Shown: positions 1-10,406 of the stretch, in pieces
Layout: every line of letters starts with the position of its first letter
How positions within the stretch are numbered: position 1 is the stretch's first letter
NCBI GenBank assembly: GCA_949775045.1
Contig: OX459108.1
Location: forward strand, 6,637,961-6,701,960
Direction of reading: 5' to 3'
Source of the DNA: Metridium senile
Lineage: Eukaryota > Cnidaria > Anthozoa > Actiniaria > Metridiidae
Length of the DNA: 64,000 nt
Notes under the pieces: generated by a model
Databases searched by the model: none
What the model was told of the DNA's origin: nothing
The model's input: the letters and a program-made list of their open reading frames with translations, nothing else
Position numbers and translations under genes: made by a program

Positions 1-36
1 GTTAGGTACCTAGGTTAGATTCCCATTTTTAACCGA

Positions 37-160
37 AATTTGATCACACTAATTTCCCAGAATTTGATCACACTAATTTCCTAGAATTTTAGGTCACGAC
101 ATTTCCCAGAATTTTTGGTCACGCAATCCTATGTTAAATTTCCTGTCACGCAATCCAATT
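37..160. repeat. Short degenerate minisatellite
   Basis: Blocks of about 23-36 bases containing AATTTGATCACACTAATTTCC and TTTCCCAGAATTTTNGGTCACG recur three to four times in tandem. No coding potential is seen. It lies just upstream of the first recognisable exon. Confidence 0.6.
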
Positions 161-230
161 TCCATTTTTAAAGAACCATTTTGAATTACCATTTTTAAAG
201 ATAAATTTTTAATTTCCGTTTTGAAAGCCT

Positions 231-748
231 ATGCAAATTGTTCTTTGGAAGATCCAGCCGTGGCGACAGAAAAGTGATACAGTAACGAAATCCAATTTTG
301 AACTCAACGGCAAATTGTCCCCGAATCGGCCATTGACTACTACTGGCAGCATGATTTTACCTTATTTTGATCCAGACATCAGTGTGACAACCGACGCTTA
401 CGCCACTTCTGTCTTGAATTTGGGAAAGTACGATCGATCATTGGCTGGGTTATATTGTCTTCAGGCATCTAATAAGTATGACCTTGATTGGCAGAGAAAG
501 TATAGTATCTTCAAGTTGGATGGTAAACCTTATGTTACGATAGCAAGTCGAAGTAACGACAATTGCTACTGGAAACTTGTACCTCACGGAAGCAACACCT
601 ACAGCATCGTAAACAAATACAAGTGTGACCAAAAGTACGATTATTGTGGTGCGATGCTATCGTGGGACGGAGTGGATGGCACTGGCTATGTAAACATTGA
701 CCATAAAGACCCGATATTGTGGGAAATAAATGGTTTTAACTATAGGAG
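231..748 (+). CDS. Exon of a repeat-domain protein, function unknown
   Basis: An open frame of about 172 codons ends at a strong donor (AGGAG|GTAAGAG, GT at 749-750). I do not recognise the product. The protein carries a degenerate module of about 50 residues: an aromatic-W-(K/R/E)-(L/I) pair (YWKLVPHG; WEINGFN), then Y-S-I-V-N-K-Y-K-C about ten residues later, then YC plus a hydrophobic strand. This spacing of W/Y/C positions suggests a beta-strand repeat fold, possibly trefoil-like, but that is inference. The module interrupted at the end of this exon is completed by the exon at 990-1158 in matching phase, which makes the splice call solid. The first ATG at 231 may not be the true start: the frame already opens with a partial module (LWKIQPW), so upstream exons probably lie outside the window. 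No signal peptide is seen. Confidence 0.6.
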
Positions 749-989
749 GTAAGAGTGTTCAACTACAATACGTAAAAGTGATCTCGCGGGTTTATTCAAT
801 CACATACGGACATTAACACCCGTGTCTTAGGTACCTCAATGTTATCCAAATACACTCGTCTAAATTTCCAATTTCAACTTATTCCCCAAGAAAATTGTTT
901 GGGGAAAACCGATTGTGGCATTACCAAGTCACCTAATGATAAACATATGACTGCAGGCGGTATTGATTTATTGCACATCTTTTTTATAG

Positions 990-1158
990 GATTAGAAGCA
1001 AATGGGGCTGTAATTCTGGTAACTCGTATTGCAATAAAGAGCTAAGGATGTTAACAAGAACAAAATGGAACGGCAATATAATGATACCTTCGAAAATGTC
1101 TTTGTCTGTTGGTCAGCTGGCTGCAAGCGATGGAAAATACTACTGGAGGCTACGAAAG
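990..1158 (+). CDS. Second exon of the same repeat-domain gene
   Basis: The acceptor is a polypyrimidine tract ending TTTTTTATAG (AG at 988-989) and the donor is AAAG|GTGAGT (GT at 1159-1160). The upstream exon leaves two bases (AG) and this exon starts with G, giving AGG and then the frame IRSKWGCNSGNSYCNKELRM. This aligns with SIVNKYKCDQKYDYCGAML of the previous exon: the positions of K, W/Y, C, YC and L match. The exon ends in DGKYYWRLRK, the start of the next module, in phase 0. The intron is 241 bp (749-989). The frame that starts at 839 is a different frame and is not the coding one. Confidence 0.6.
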
Positions 1159-1439
1159 GTGAGTTTTGCTGATTTTCATAAATGTTTTGTGGTATATTTT
1201 ATGACTGGCTAATTCAATTACGGCTGTGGAATTCAATTAAAAGCGATCGAAATGCATTGTTTGGGTTTCCTAAGCACTTCAAGTTCAAATAGCGAAGAAA
1301 ATCGAGCGAAAAACGTCAAAAAAGACTGTAAATTCTTTAATGCTACTCAAAGGATTATATATTTGGGATTAAAAGATACATGTGAGTAGTTTTTGTCTTA
1401 TTTATTGTGATAAAACAGGATGATCACGTATACAAAACT

Positions 1440-1620
1440 TGTAAAAACCAGTTTTAGCGAATTCAATCAAGGATTAGTAAATCCAGGGTTAGTTTCCCGT
1501 TCGAGCAACACATTTTAAACCTAGGATTTACTAATCCTGGGTCAGGGATTTTAACCATAGATTAACACTAATCCTGGCTTAATTTTAATCGGCTTTCGTA
1601 CAACCTGCTCCAGAGTGATA
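1440..1620. repeat. Small inverted-repeat MITE remnant
   Basis: GGATTAGTAAATCCAGG (about 1472-1488) is repeated in inverted form as CCTAGGATTTACTAATCCTGG (about 1520-1540). It is followed by ACTAATCCTGGCTTAATTTTAATCGGCTTTCG. This looks like a short foldback element inside an intron or spacer. The rest of 1159-2432 shows no exon I can support. Confidence 0.45.
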
Positions 1621-2242
1621 TCTATTTTTTTAAGCCGTAGTTTTCTATTTACTTGGAAAGTAAGTGAGAATATTATTTCTACCTTTGAAGATGTTTTAGA
1701 TACTACATAGAATATGAGCGGACGATCTGTATGGGATATGCAGTGAATGGTCGAACACGAGTCACTTGATATGTCGGATGTCTCGCACACATTGGACACG
1801 AATATTGTATATGCTTATGAAATTCCAACATAAGTTCTTTCATGTTTTACTAAAATTGTCAACATAAAAGTAAATCTGGCCGAGAAAATTATTGTTGAAA
1901 TTTATATGCAAATCAGCACGAATCTGTTTGAGATATATGGGATGTATATTTGAGAGCAACCTGAATATGACCAGAACACTATAAGAGACAAACGTAAAAA
2001 AATGTTAATAATGAATCCTGACTGCAATTTCAGAATTCTTAATACTATAAGAGGTTCTTTTTTGAATTTTTGACATTCGATTTTTTTTAACCATTTAAAG
2101 AACTCGCAGAATGTGTTTTATTGAATTGAAAACTCGGTTATAATTTATTGAAGAAGTTTGTACTTTATTAAATACTGATCCTTTGTTTTCAATATTACGT
2201 GAAATTGCTTACAAAAAATAAAATACAAGACTGGAATAGTTC

Positions 2243-2243
<1 letters not shown>

Positions 2244-2291
<48 letters not shown>

Positions 2292-2305
2292 GTAATAATA
2301 GTTTA
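2244..2305. repeat. (AAT)n microsatellite
   Basis: About twenty consecutive AAT/ATA trinucleotides with two AGT interruptions. Confidence 0.9.
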
Positions 2306-2432
2306 TTAAGGTTCTGTTGCAGTATAAAAACTGAATTAACGAACTATTTACAATAAGAAAACTGAATTAATTAATAGTTTTAACCAACTCAATACTCTTT
2401 AAGTAAAGTTCATATTTTTGTTTTTGTTTCAG

Positions 2433-2848
2433 CGAACCTAGAGCTGCTTGAAGTGTTTCTTACCCAAGGTAAGGGAATAATCAAATTTGCGTAAACACAA
2501 TGCAACTGCTTTCGGTCGTGCAATCGCCGTTTGCCATTCACCATTCACTCGGTCAGCCCGTTTTGAAATACATGTATACAAAGAAATATAGAAACAATAC
2601 AAGCTAGACCGGTTGAACATTTCAATACTTATTGGCATACATATAAACGTACATTTAATTAATAAACTTACAAACTATGATGTCCTTGTTTTGTATAAAA
2701 GACTCTGCAAGATGACTTGTTTAATAGAATATGATACTGAATAGAACTTTATTTTTTTGCAGATGTCTTCGCTGGATATGATGCATTACTAAAGACTGGA
2801 TATTACAAGTTCTTACAGAATTGTTTAGAGTTTAACTTAGGCAAATAA
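2433..2848 (+). CDS. Probable 3' terminal exons (2433-2468 and 2763-2848)
   Basis: A 36-base exon lies between a textbook acceptor (TTTTTGTTTCAG, AG 2431-2432) and a donor (ACCCAAG|GTAAGG). It joins in phase 1 to a last exon after TTTTTTTGCAG (AG 2761-2762). The joined frame reads LLEVFLTQ, then DVFAGYDALLKTGYY and so on, and ends at TAA 2846-2848. That stop overlaps an AATAAA signal (2844-2849), so the 3' UTR would be very short. These exons may be the end of the module gene at 231-1158, but that exon ends in phase 0 and this one needs phase 1. At least one more exon, which I could not identify, would be needed between them, or this is a different gene. The interval shown includes the intron 2469-2762. 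Confidence 0.4.
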
Positions 2849-3094
2849 AATGAACATGAATTAAATGTTTCCTTGTATTTACTTCTATACCTTTAAACTT
2901 ATTTCGTATTATCATATGATCCGTATTTTTCCCGGCGCACGCTCTTAAGAAAACCTTCGGAAAAAGTCGCGTGATGGGGTCCGAACGGCTTTTTTTCACC
3001 TGGTCCGTACAAACACGTACTCACCCGCTACTCGAAACATACAACAAAAATGGCGCGCGCCGGGCAAAATACGGGTCATATGATAAAAAACTTA

Positions 3095-3233
3095 TTGACT
3101 GAGTTAGGTCGTGCCTTACGGGAAAATATTTGGCTCTTGGTCATTTGTACGTACCTGGCTGCGCTTGGTCCGTACGTCGTGACCGCCAGCCAAATATTTT
3201 CCCGTACGGCCCTCTCACTCAGTCATATAAGTA
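3095..3233. repeat. Hairpin-forming inverted repeat
   Basis: Arms of about 40 bases share GACTGAGT and CGGGAAAATATTTGGCT (3095-3135) with the reverse complement at 3188-3233. They are separated by about 50 bases rich in GTACG. It is probably a small foldback element. No target duplication was identified. Confidence 0.6.
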
Positions 3234-3333
3234 CTTACTTATTCCAAAACAACCATTATATAACATTACACTACGCCAACGTCAACTTGGAATAGATGCT
3301 GGTAACAAGCGGTTTCTGAATCTAAGTCGGTAA

Positions 3334-6040
3334 CCGGTCGTTTCGCCGACATGGCAGTTCGCCGTCAACCAGTTCGCCGACACTCGAGTCGATTCGCGAC
3401 ACTACTCGAGTCGATTCGCCGACAGTCAGTAACCAGTTCGCCGACATTCTCAAAACCTAAAAGAAACTTACTATAATATTATTTTATCGTCTAATACCAT
3501 ACACATGAGAGTTGTTTTGAGTTTGTCTGTCAAAATAACGTTCAAAAACATAAACGTTCGCAATCGTTTGGTTTCGCTGTACTTTATGGATTTTAAACAG
3601 TACTGTTCACTCAGTTTTATAATAATCAAATCTTTTTAAAGAGTGATTAATGTTCTTTTGATCGAAACTTCTCAGCAATCCATCGAACTTTGAAGGTAAA
3701 ACAAGCTATCAGTCAGCGTATAAACAGGCCGTTACGTTATATAAACATTGTGTTTTCGATCGATCGCTTGAACTCCATTTAGACTCAGTTCACCAAAATA
3801 ATTCTGAAAAGCTTCATTTTGAAGCTCTTATGATGTCTTTAGAGCTTACTTTTATTTCAATGATGCCATTCTATTAGAAAGAAAGGTGATATTTTACTAT
3901 AAACAAACATTGTAAGAATGCTTTAAAGTTCGTTGTTTCACGGCTAGCTGCCGTTGCTCAATCGCCGAATCGTCTTCAACATTTGCCTCAACAGCCTTTT
4001 GCCGTGGCCGGATTGTTTTTCATTCTCATCAGATGTTAAATATAACTAAATACAGCGCTTTACATTCAGAATATATTTATTAAACTTTATGATCTGAAAA
4101 TACTTTGTTTTAGTAAACATTATTGTGCTTATTGGCAGCAACTTGGAACTCTAAACGACTTCTGACGCTCAAGTGAGGGATGTTTGATAATTAACTGATT
4201 TTCATTCTCATCAGATGTTAAATATAACTAAATACATCGCTTTATGTTCAAACAGTATTTGTAAAACTTTTTTGTTGAAAATTGGATGTAATGGACCTGC
4301 TAAATTAATGATTATCTCGTCTCAAGTCTCTTGTTGTTGTTACTTGACTGGCGTTGCTATGGGACTCTTTTACCCTCTAAAAGAGTTGACATGAAACTTA
4401 CATGATAACATGATGGATTGACGATAAAATGTTTGATTTCCATCTTAAATATGCTCTATCAAACAATCATTTTCAATTAAACATAACTATAGAAGTGTTG
4501 TTTGACTTTATTAGAGATTTTTGTCAAAGGAGCGAAAGCACTCGTGTGTAACTTTGAAAAACAAATTACGGCGTTCGAATCCTTCTCAAATCTCGACATA
4601 ATTAGATTGCTCATTTTCGTCTAAAAAGTGCTCAATGAAACCAATATTGGTAAATAAACATAACTATAGGAGTGTTGTTTGACTTTATTAGAGATTTTTG
4701 TCAAAGTAGGGAAAGCACTCGTGTGTGAAGTTGGCAAAAGTTTACGGCGTTCTCAGTTTAATATCACGTAACCGGTTACTTCGAGATTTTTTATTCTTAA
4801 TTTCGTTTTTTTTTGTAAACGAAAGTCTGAAAGTCTTTTAAAACCGCTTTGAAAAAAGGCTTGACATCACTAAAATAAACATAGGCTTTTTAAAAGACAT
4901 CAAAAGAACTAAAAAATTATGCCTTTTAGAATAACTTTCGCGAAGTACTCTATAAATGTTCAAGGTCTTCATGCGATCGAAACTGGACTGGTTACTAGTT
5001 TTCTTTTCAAGTTCTTCGGTTTGCGAAAACCTTCGATAACTGAAAGAACATAATTTATCACTTTTTAAAAAGATTTGATGTATCGTAAAGCCGAATGAAC
5101 TTCAGTTGATCTTTTAATATTAATCCATAAGTAAAGCGATATATGTTGGCGATTCAGCCACGGCAACAACGAACTTTAAAGCATTCTTACAATGTTTGTT
5201 TATAGTAAAACATCACCTTTCTACCGGGCAAATTGACCGGTTACCCAAACGGTCACCCAAACGACACTTCTATAGTTATGTTTATTTGAAAATAATTGTT
5301 TCATACAGCATACTTAAGACGGAAATCAAACATTTAAGGCTGTTGAGGCAAATGTTGAAGACGATTCGGCGATTGAGCAACGGCAGCTAGCCGTGAAACA
5401 ACGAACTTTAAAGCATTCTTACAATGTTTGTTTATATCACCTTTCTTTCTAATAGATTGGCATCATTGAAATAAAAGTAAGCTCTAAAGACATCATAAGA
5501 GCTTCAAAATGAAGCTTTTCAGAATTATTTTGGTGAACTGAGTCTAAATGGAGTTCAAGCGATCGATCGAAAACACAATGTTTATATAACGTAACGGCCT
5601 GTTTATACGCTGACTGATAGCTTGTTTTACCTTCAAAGTTCGATGGATTGCTGGGAAGTTTCGATCAAAAAAACATTATCACTTTTTAAAAAGATTTGAT
5701 TACTATAAAACTGAGTGAACTGTTTATAATCCATAAAGTACAGCGAAACCAAACGAATGTGCGAAGGATTGCGAAGTCGGATTGTTGGTCGATCAAAAAG
5801 GACCGTCGGACGACGAAAGGTTATGTTTTTGAACGTTATTTTGACAAGCAAACTCAAAACAACTCTCATGTGTATGATATTACACGATAAAATAATATTA
5901 TAGTAAGTTTCTTTTAGGTTTTGAGAATGTCGGCGAACTGGTTACTGACTGTCGGCGAATCGACTTGAGTAGTGTCGCGAATCGACTCGAGTGTCGGCGA
6001 ACTGGTTGACGGCGATCTGCCATGTCGGCGAAACGACTGG
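3334..6040. mobile_element. 2.7-kb foldback DNA element, TAA target duplication
   Basis: Very long terminal inverted repeats (left about 3334-3998, right about 5338-6040) start with CCGGTCGTTTCGCCGACATGG and match in reverse complement over most of their length. TAA lies directly outside both ends (3331-3333 and 6041-6043). A 3-bp TWA duplication is typical of PIF/Harbinger elements, so this is probably a non-autonomous member; the assignment is inference. GTCGGCGAA-type motifs are tandemly repeated near both tips. The middle holds two pairs of direct repeats (about 4020/4198 and about 4480/4650) and an extra copy of an arm segment near 5165-5220. No transposase frame is present. Confidence 0.8.
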
Positions 6041-6043
6041 TAA

Positions 6044-6989
6044 TCAGCACAAAACGTACCAGGTTCAAAACGTGTCAAAAATAATTTTCAGTGCGATGAA
6101 AAAATTGACTTTATTCTTCACAAAATGTCAATATAAAGACCACAACAAACGATGATCAAGTTTACATGGATTTAAAAGTGGATTTCAGAGTTCAACTACA
6201 TTAGAAAAGTCTAAAATCTAGCTGAAATCGTGAGCAAAAACACTGAAATGTGCTTTGCTCAAAGACGTGTGTTCACGCTTCACTTTGTCTATCTTGCAAG
6301 TCGATAAAATTCTGCCTATTTCGCTTCTGAAGTGGAAACTCTAACTTGAATTTGTGGAACTCTGGAACTCTGTGGCCGTTTGAGCTGCATGTAAGGTTTC
6401 AAGAAGTATAACAGGAGAGTTTAAGCAAAAGAATGCTTGACGAACGACTTAAACGAGAACTGAAGCAAGACGAAGGAAAACTTTCTCTGTTTTGATGTAC
6501 ATGTAAGTTATAAAGCTTGTAGCTTGAAATATAAAGCTTGTTGCTGAAATATATTTTTGTACTATTGTGCAAATTCAATGACATCAAAATGATTTTTTGT
6601 ATTTAATTTGTACATATTTAGGAATTAGAAGTGCTTTTACGGTAGACAAAGTAGTGTTGTGATCTTCTTGTCGCGATTTGAATTACTTTGAGTATTGCTG
6701 TGAACTCAGATTTAATATTTTTACAAGCTTAAAAGTGTTAAAGACTTTTTAGTTCGTGACTTCTGAGGTGGTGAAGGCCGTCGAAGTCAAAATTGACACA
6801 AAATATTTGTTTTCTTCATTAGACGACACGATTTTGTATTTTTACGGAAAAGTCAAGCGACACTCGGCTTGAAAACCGTGTTTCTATGCTCTTATAGAAA
6901 CACGTTTTTTTGCACGTTTCAGCCAATGAGAGCGCGCGTTATATAATGGTTATTTTATAAACATCATATAGAACATAGATAAAAGTCGC
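6044..6989. other. Spacer with one palindrome, no gene seen
   Basis: No supported coding sequence. A perfect-armed hairpin (CGTGTTTCTAT ... ATAGAAACACG) lies at 6877-6904. It is followed by CCAATGAGAGCGCGCG, a combination seen again near 35842-35995, so this may be the tip of a decayed MITE family. Confidence 0.5.
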
Positions 6990-7097
6990 TTAGGCTAACT
7001 TAGTTGATTTAATTATAAAAGAGTTCTTATAACGATTTGTCTTGCAGATAGTTCGGTATTTAACAGGGTTCCTTAGGTTGTAATTAGTAGTGTTCAA
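6990..7097 (-). pseudogene. 3' end of a split LINE reverse-transcriptase ORF
   Basis: Read on the minus strand, this stretch continues the LINE frame that breaks off at 13085. Across the insertion the frame reads PPLN, then TTNYNLRNPVKYRT, then KTNRYKNSFI, to a stop at 6990-6992. The NLRNP-K-...-T-R-KNSFI tail is the usual C-terminus of this class of non-LTR polymerase. The two halves were separated by the element at 7098-13084, whose 5-bp duplication TTCAA lies at 7093-7097. Confidence 0.8.
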
Positions 7098-8505
7098 CAG
7101 TCCGGGTTATAGTCACGATTCTATTGTTTGCAAGGTGACATCAAAACATTCAGTCACGTGTAATAATAAAACGAAGGCAATTGAAAGCGGCGGACGCGTT
7201 CAGTGTTTATCAAACATGAACAAATCGGGCTAAACTTGTAAAGAAAAAATGTCTTGTTTCTTGCAATACGGAGTCACTTATGTCAAACTAATGTGGAAGA
7301 TTATAATGAGGTGGGAGTTTTTAAAAATAAAACATTATGGTGATAAACTTTTCAGAGTCAAAGTTTCGACATTCATTGTAACTGAAGTTCAATGAATTAA
7401 ATTATTCAAACTTATATTAGCTGGCTAGCTTTGAAATCTGAAGGCATCAACTGACAAATGTGGATTAGATTTTTCGTCTGTATCTAATATATTTCATGGT
7501 ATATATACATGGAGTTACTTCCCTGACTTTGACGCAACGACTGTCCGTGCTGTATATGTTCTTAGACATTGATCCGGTATCGATTTATGCGAGTATTTAG
7601 AAGGCTATTCCACGAAATTTACAGTCAAAGCACTCGAACCATGAACACTTTGGTCTTTTTTTAATCTTTTTTCGGCCTTTTTCATGCATAATTAACGGCG
7701 ATCCAATCAGCGTCGACGATCTAAAAATAACAAATACATTTTTCGAGACTTTTTTCAGCATTATTCAAAACATAGTAGAGTAAATTGTAGCGCAGCAATA
7801 AAAAAGTTATTCATTTACTGGTAATTGATTTCTATTTAATTCTCTTCGATTTCCGCAGCTATTTGACGAGTTTTAGCAATTTGAATCAGTGTGACACGAA
7901 AATTAAGATTTGTATATTCACGCTGGCGGTAAAATTCGCAACGGTTCATTGTCGGCAATGGCTTACGCTATGGCAAACATTCAACGTATAAATCAAACTT
8001 GCATTTTATATTTCATATTTATTGACGTTCATTTTTTACAACTAGCTTCTGTGTACGTACATTGCTTAAACTTAGATTTTTCTTTTCATCCAACAAATGT
8101 AGCCAATTAAACACAACGAGAGAGATACATCATTCAAGATACCTCACAAAGAGCATTGCGCACTTCACAATTTGCTAGATACAAAAAAATACAATAAACT
8201 TCAAAATACCGTGCATATTTCAACACAACAATATAGTTTTAGTTATCTAATTTCAACACTGGTGTTTACATAAGTTACATGTGGTAATAAGTATTGCTTG
8301 TCGAACTGCTTGATGTATAACTGGGTCCAAAAACTTGATTATGATTGTTCAGCGGACGGTATGCATCTACGCCTCTCTTATATTCTTCAATCATCGTAGG
8401 CAGTCGCCAGTCATTAGCTGTGTCTATGGGTATTTTGTTTGTATTTTGCAATATCTGCAGGTCTCGATCTAGTGCACTACGATCTACATACTTGGCTTGG
8501 TTTTA

Positions 8506-9206
8506 TTACTTTATTCGCGGTCTCATAACTGCAAAGAAGTTAGATTTTGCACGCAGTCGTGAAGCAATGAAAACGTCGTTATCGTTCTTTGCCTTTGTGT
8601 ACTTGCTCTCTAGCTCTTTCAACTCTTTTTGAATCTCACGGATTTCGGTTTGTGTTTCGGGGTGTTTATCTTGTAGTTGACATACAGTTATATCAGGGCA
8701 CGGAAATCCTTTACATCTCGCTTTATTATGTCCAGATTTATGGCACAAAGTACAGACTTTACCTCGTCGATCAACAGATGCAGTAGAATATCTCTCTACT
8801 GCCTTTCTCTTTCCTTCTAGATGTTGTTTTACACTTTCAACTTGTGCACTTAGCAACTCCAAACTTTTTTTGTGCTCCATAGCTCTTCGATCTAGAGCGC
8901 TCATTGTATACCCCCAGCTTCATGGCTAGATGACGAACTTGAATGGGCAGACAGCAAAGCTTGAGCATTACAAGTACTATCATAGTGTAGTTTTCTCGCA
9001 GATTCTGGACGATCAGGCTGCTGGTGCTTATTTTCTTGTGCTTTGATTTTGTTCAATTCGGCTTCTAAAACTCGTCGTTCCGCTAGTAATAACTTGTTAG
9101 GCGAGTCAAAAAATACGTCGAGATCATCTACTTTTACATACGCCAATGACCTTCGTGATCTAAAACCTCTTGTTTCGAAATGAGGGGAAAGTCGTTCAAG
9201 TTTCAT
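8506..9206 (-). pseudogene. Transposon accessory protein with CCHC zinc knuckle
   Basis: There are two reading frames in tandem. The upstream one (9206 to 8901, 101 aa) contains RGFRSRRSLAYVKVDDLDVFF and a charged helix (LLLAERRVLEAELNKIKAQ). The downstream one (8904 to 8506, 132 aa) contains CTLCHKSGHNKARC, an exact C-X2-C-X4-H-X4-C zinc knuckle of the nucleic-acid-binding type, and a C-terminal coiled-coil-like helix (EIREIQKELKELESKYTKAK). The two overlap by four bases, ATGA. They are either one protein broken by a frameshift or two proteins linked by stop-restart translation; the sequence alone cannot decide. I do not recognise the family. Its place beside the transposase inside the same TIRs suggests an accessory DNA- or RNA-binding function in transposition. 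Confidence 0.55.
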
Positions 9207-9330
9207 GTTCGGAGATATGGATTTTAGCCATGAGAAAACCTAAGTTTCCCTTTCACACGCCATGTTGCGAGACTGTGACGCTAGTATAATTCTTATAACT
9301 TTTGGCGCGCATTTACACGCGCTAGACCTG

Positions 9331-10382
9331 TCACTCAACATATCCGCAATGTCTGAAATATTCAATCGAGTTTGCTGCAGTTATCGTAGAAATACCTTCA
9401 CGAATTGCTATTTCAGTTTCTTTGCTAGTTAGAGTGGTATTTCGCCTCAAGTAGGATTTTACTTGGTGAAAACAATATTCACATGGGTTTAGATGAGGGG
9501 AGTAGGCAGGCTGGAACAGTAGTTGAATACCGCTGTCTTGCAAAATACCTCTCAACAAGGGCTCTGCAAATTGTCCGTGATGAAATTTACAGTTGTCCAT
9601 AACAATAGTATCACCATGTTCAATTATGGCTGAACCATCGGGTCTGTAAACTGACAGGGCATCGTCAAAAAAGTTCAACATTTCCATTCCATTTGAAGGA
9701 CCTTTCAGTATATCGTGATAGTCTACGCCATGGACAGAGTGAAGTAAATTCACAGTGTAATTAGCATTCGAAGCATAGCGTTGGAACTCGACTGCACATT
9801 CACCTTTGTAAGAATGGCCGTACGTGCGGTTCTCTGATGTAACAATGACACTGGATTCATCGAAGAAATGAATTTGGTATAGTTTATCTGTGAGACTTGA
9901 TCAAGAAAATTGTTTGTATAATCGACAACTGCTTGTGACAATGATTCTGTCGGCACCTGAGTGATTTTCTTTTTTGTCATTATACAGTCCACTCGTACAG
10001 ATTTTCGAATTGAAGATTCAGAAGGCACATTTGTAGGCAAAGATACACCATCGAGTAGCAAGCGATTCTTTAATTCAGCTGTGTATATCGTGGGTTGGCA
10101 TAACTTTTCGTTTTCTATGTACTCTGAAACCTCAGACGTTACTTTAGCTCTAGATGGACATTTCTTCACTGCGGGAAGTGATGTATTATGTTGATCGTAA
10201 TATTGTACAATTTTGTTTAAATATGCTGGACTAACTCGCAATTCGTCAGCTATTGCTCTCTGTGATGTACCTTGATGATGTAAGTCAAGAATTCTCTCTC
10301 GATATATTTGTGGAAGCTTTCTTCCGTTGTCATATAAACCGCCTCGAAGGTTTATAGTGAGATTACAATTGCCTAATGTCAA
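9331..10382 (-). pseudogene. Paired-domain-like DDE transposase, one frameshift
   Basis: Residues about 11-131 look like a Pax paired domain: GGLYDNGRKLP (Pax: GG-F-NGRPLP), an I-D-L-HQG helix, LRVSPAYLNKIVQYY (Pax: LRVS-GCVSKIL-RYY), then a second half ending VPSESSIRK (Pax: VPS-SSI-R). This would bind the TIRs through two helix-turn-helix units. The catalytic part has all three acidic residues: D in HFFDESSV, D in IVMDNCKFHH and E in PHLNPCEY, with 38 residues between the last two (DD38E spacing). The frame breaks once, near 9870-9880. The first part (10382 to 9750) runs out of frame just before HFFDESS, and the second frame covers the rest to 9331. Otherwise it looks fairly young. Start: ATG at 10382, next to the TIR. 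Confidence 0.8.
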
Positions 10383-10406
10383 AAAACAGTAAGTTTACAC
10401 AATGTA

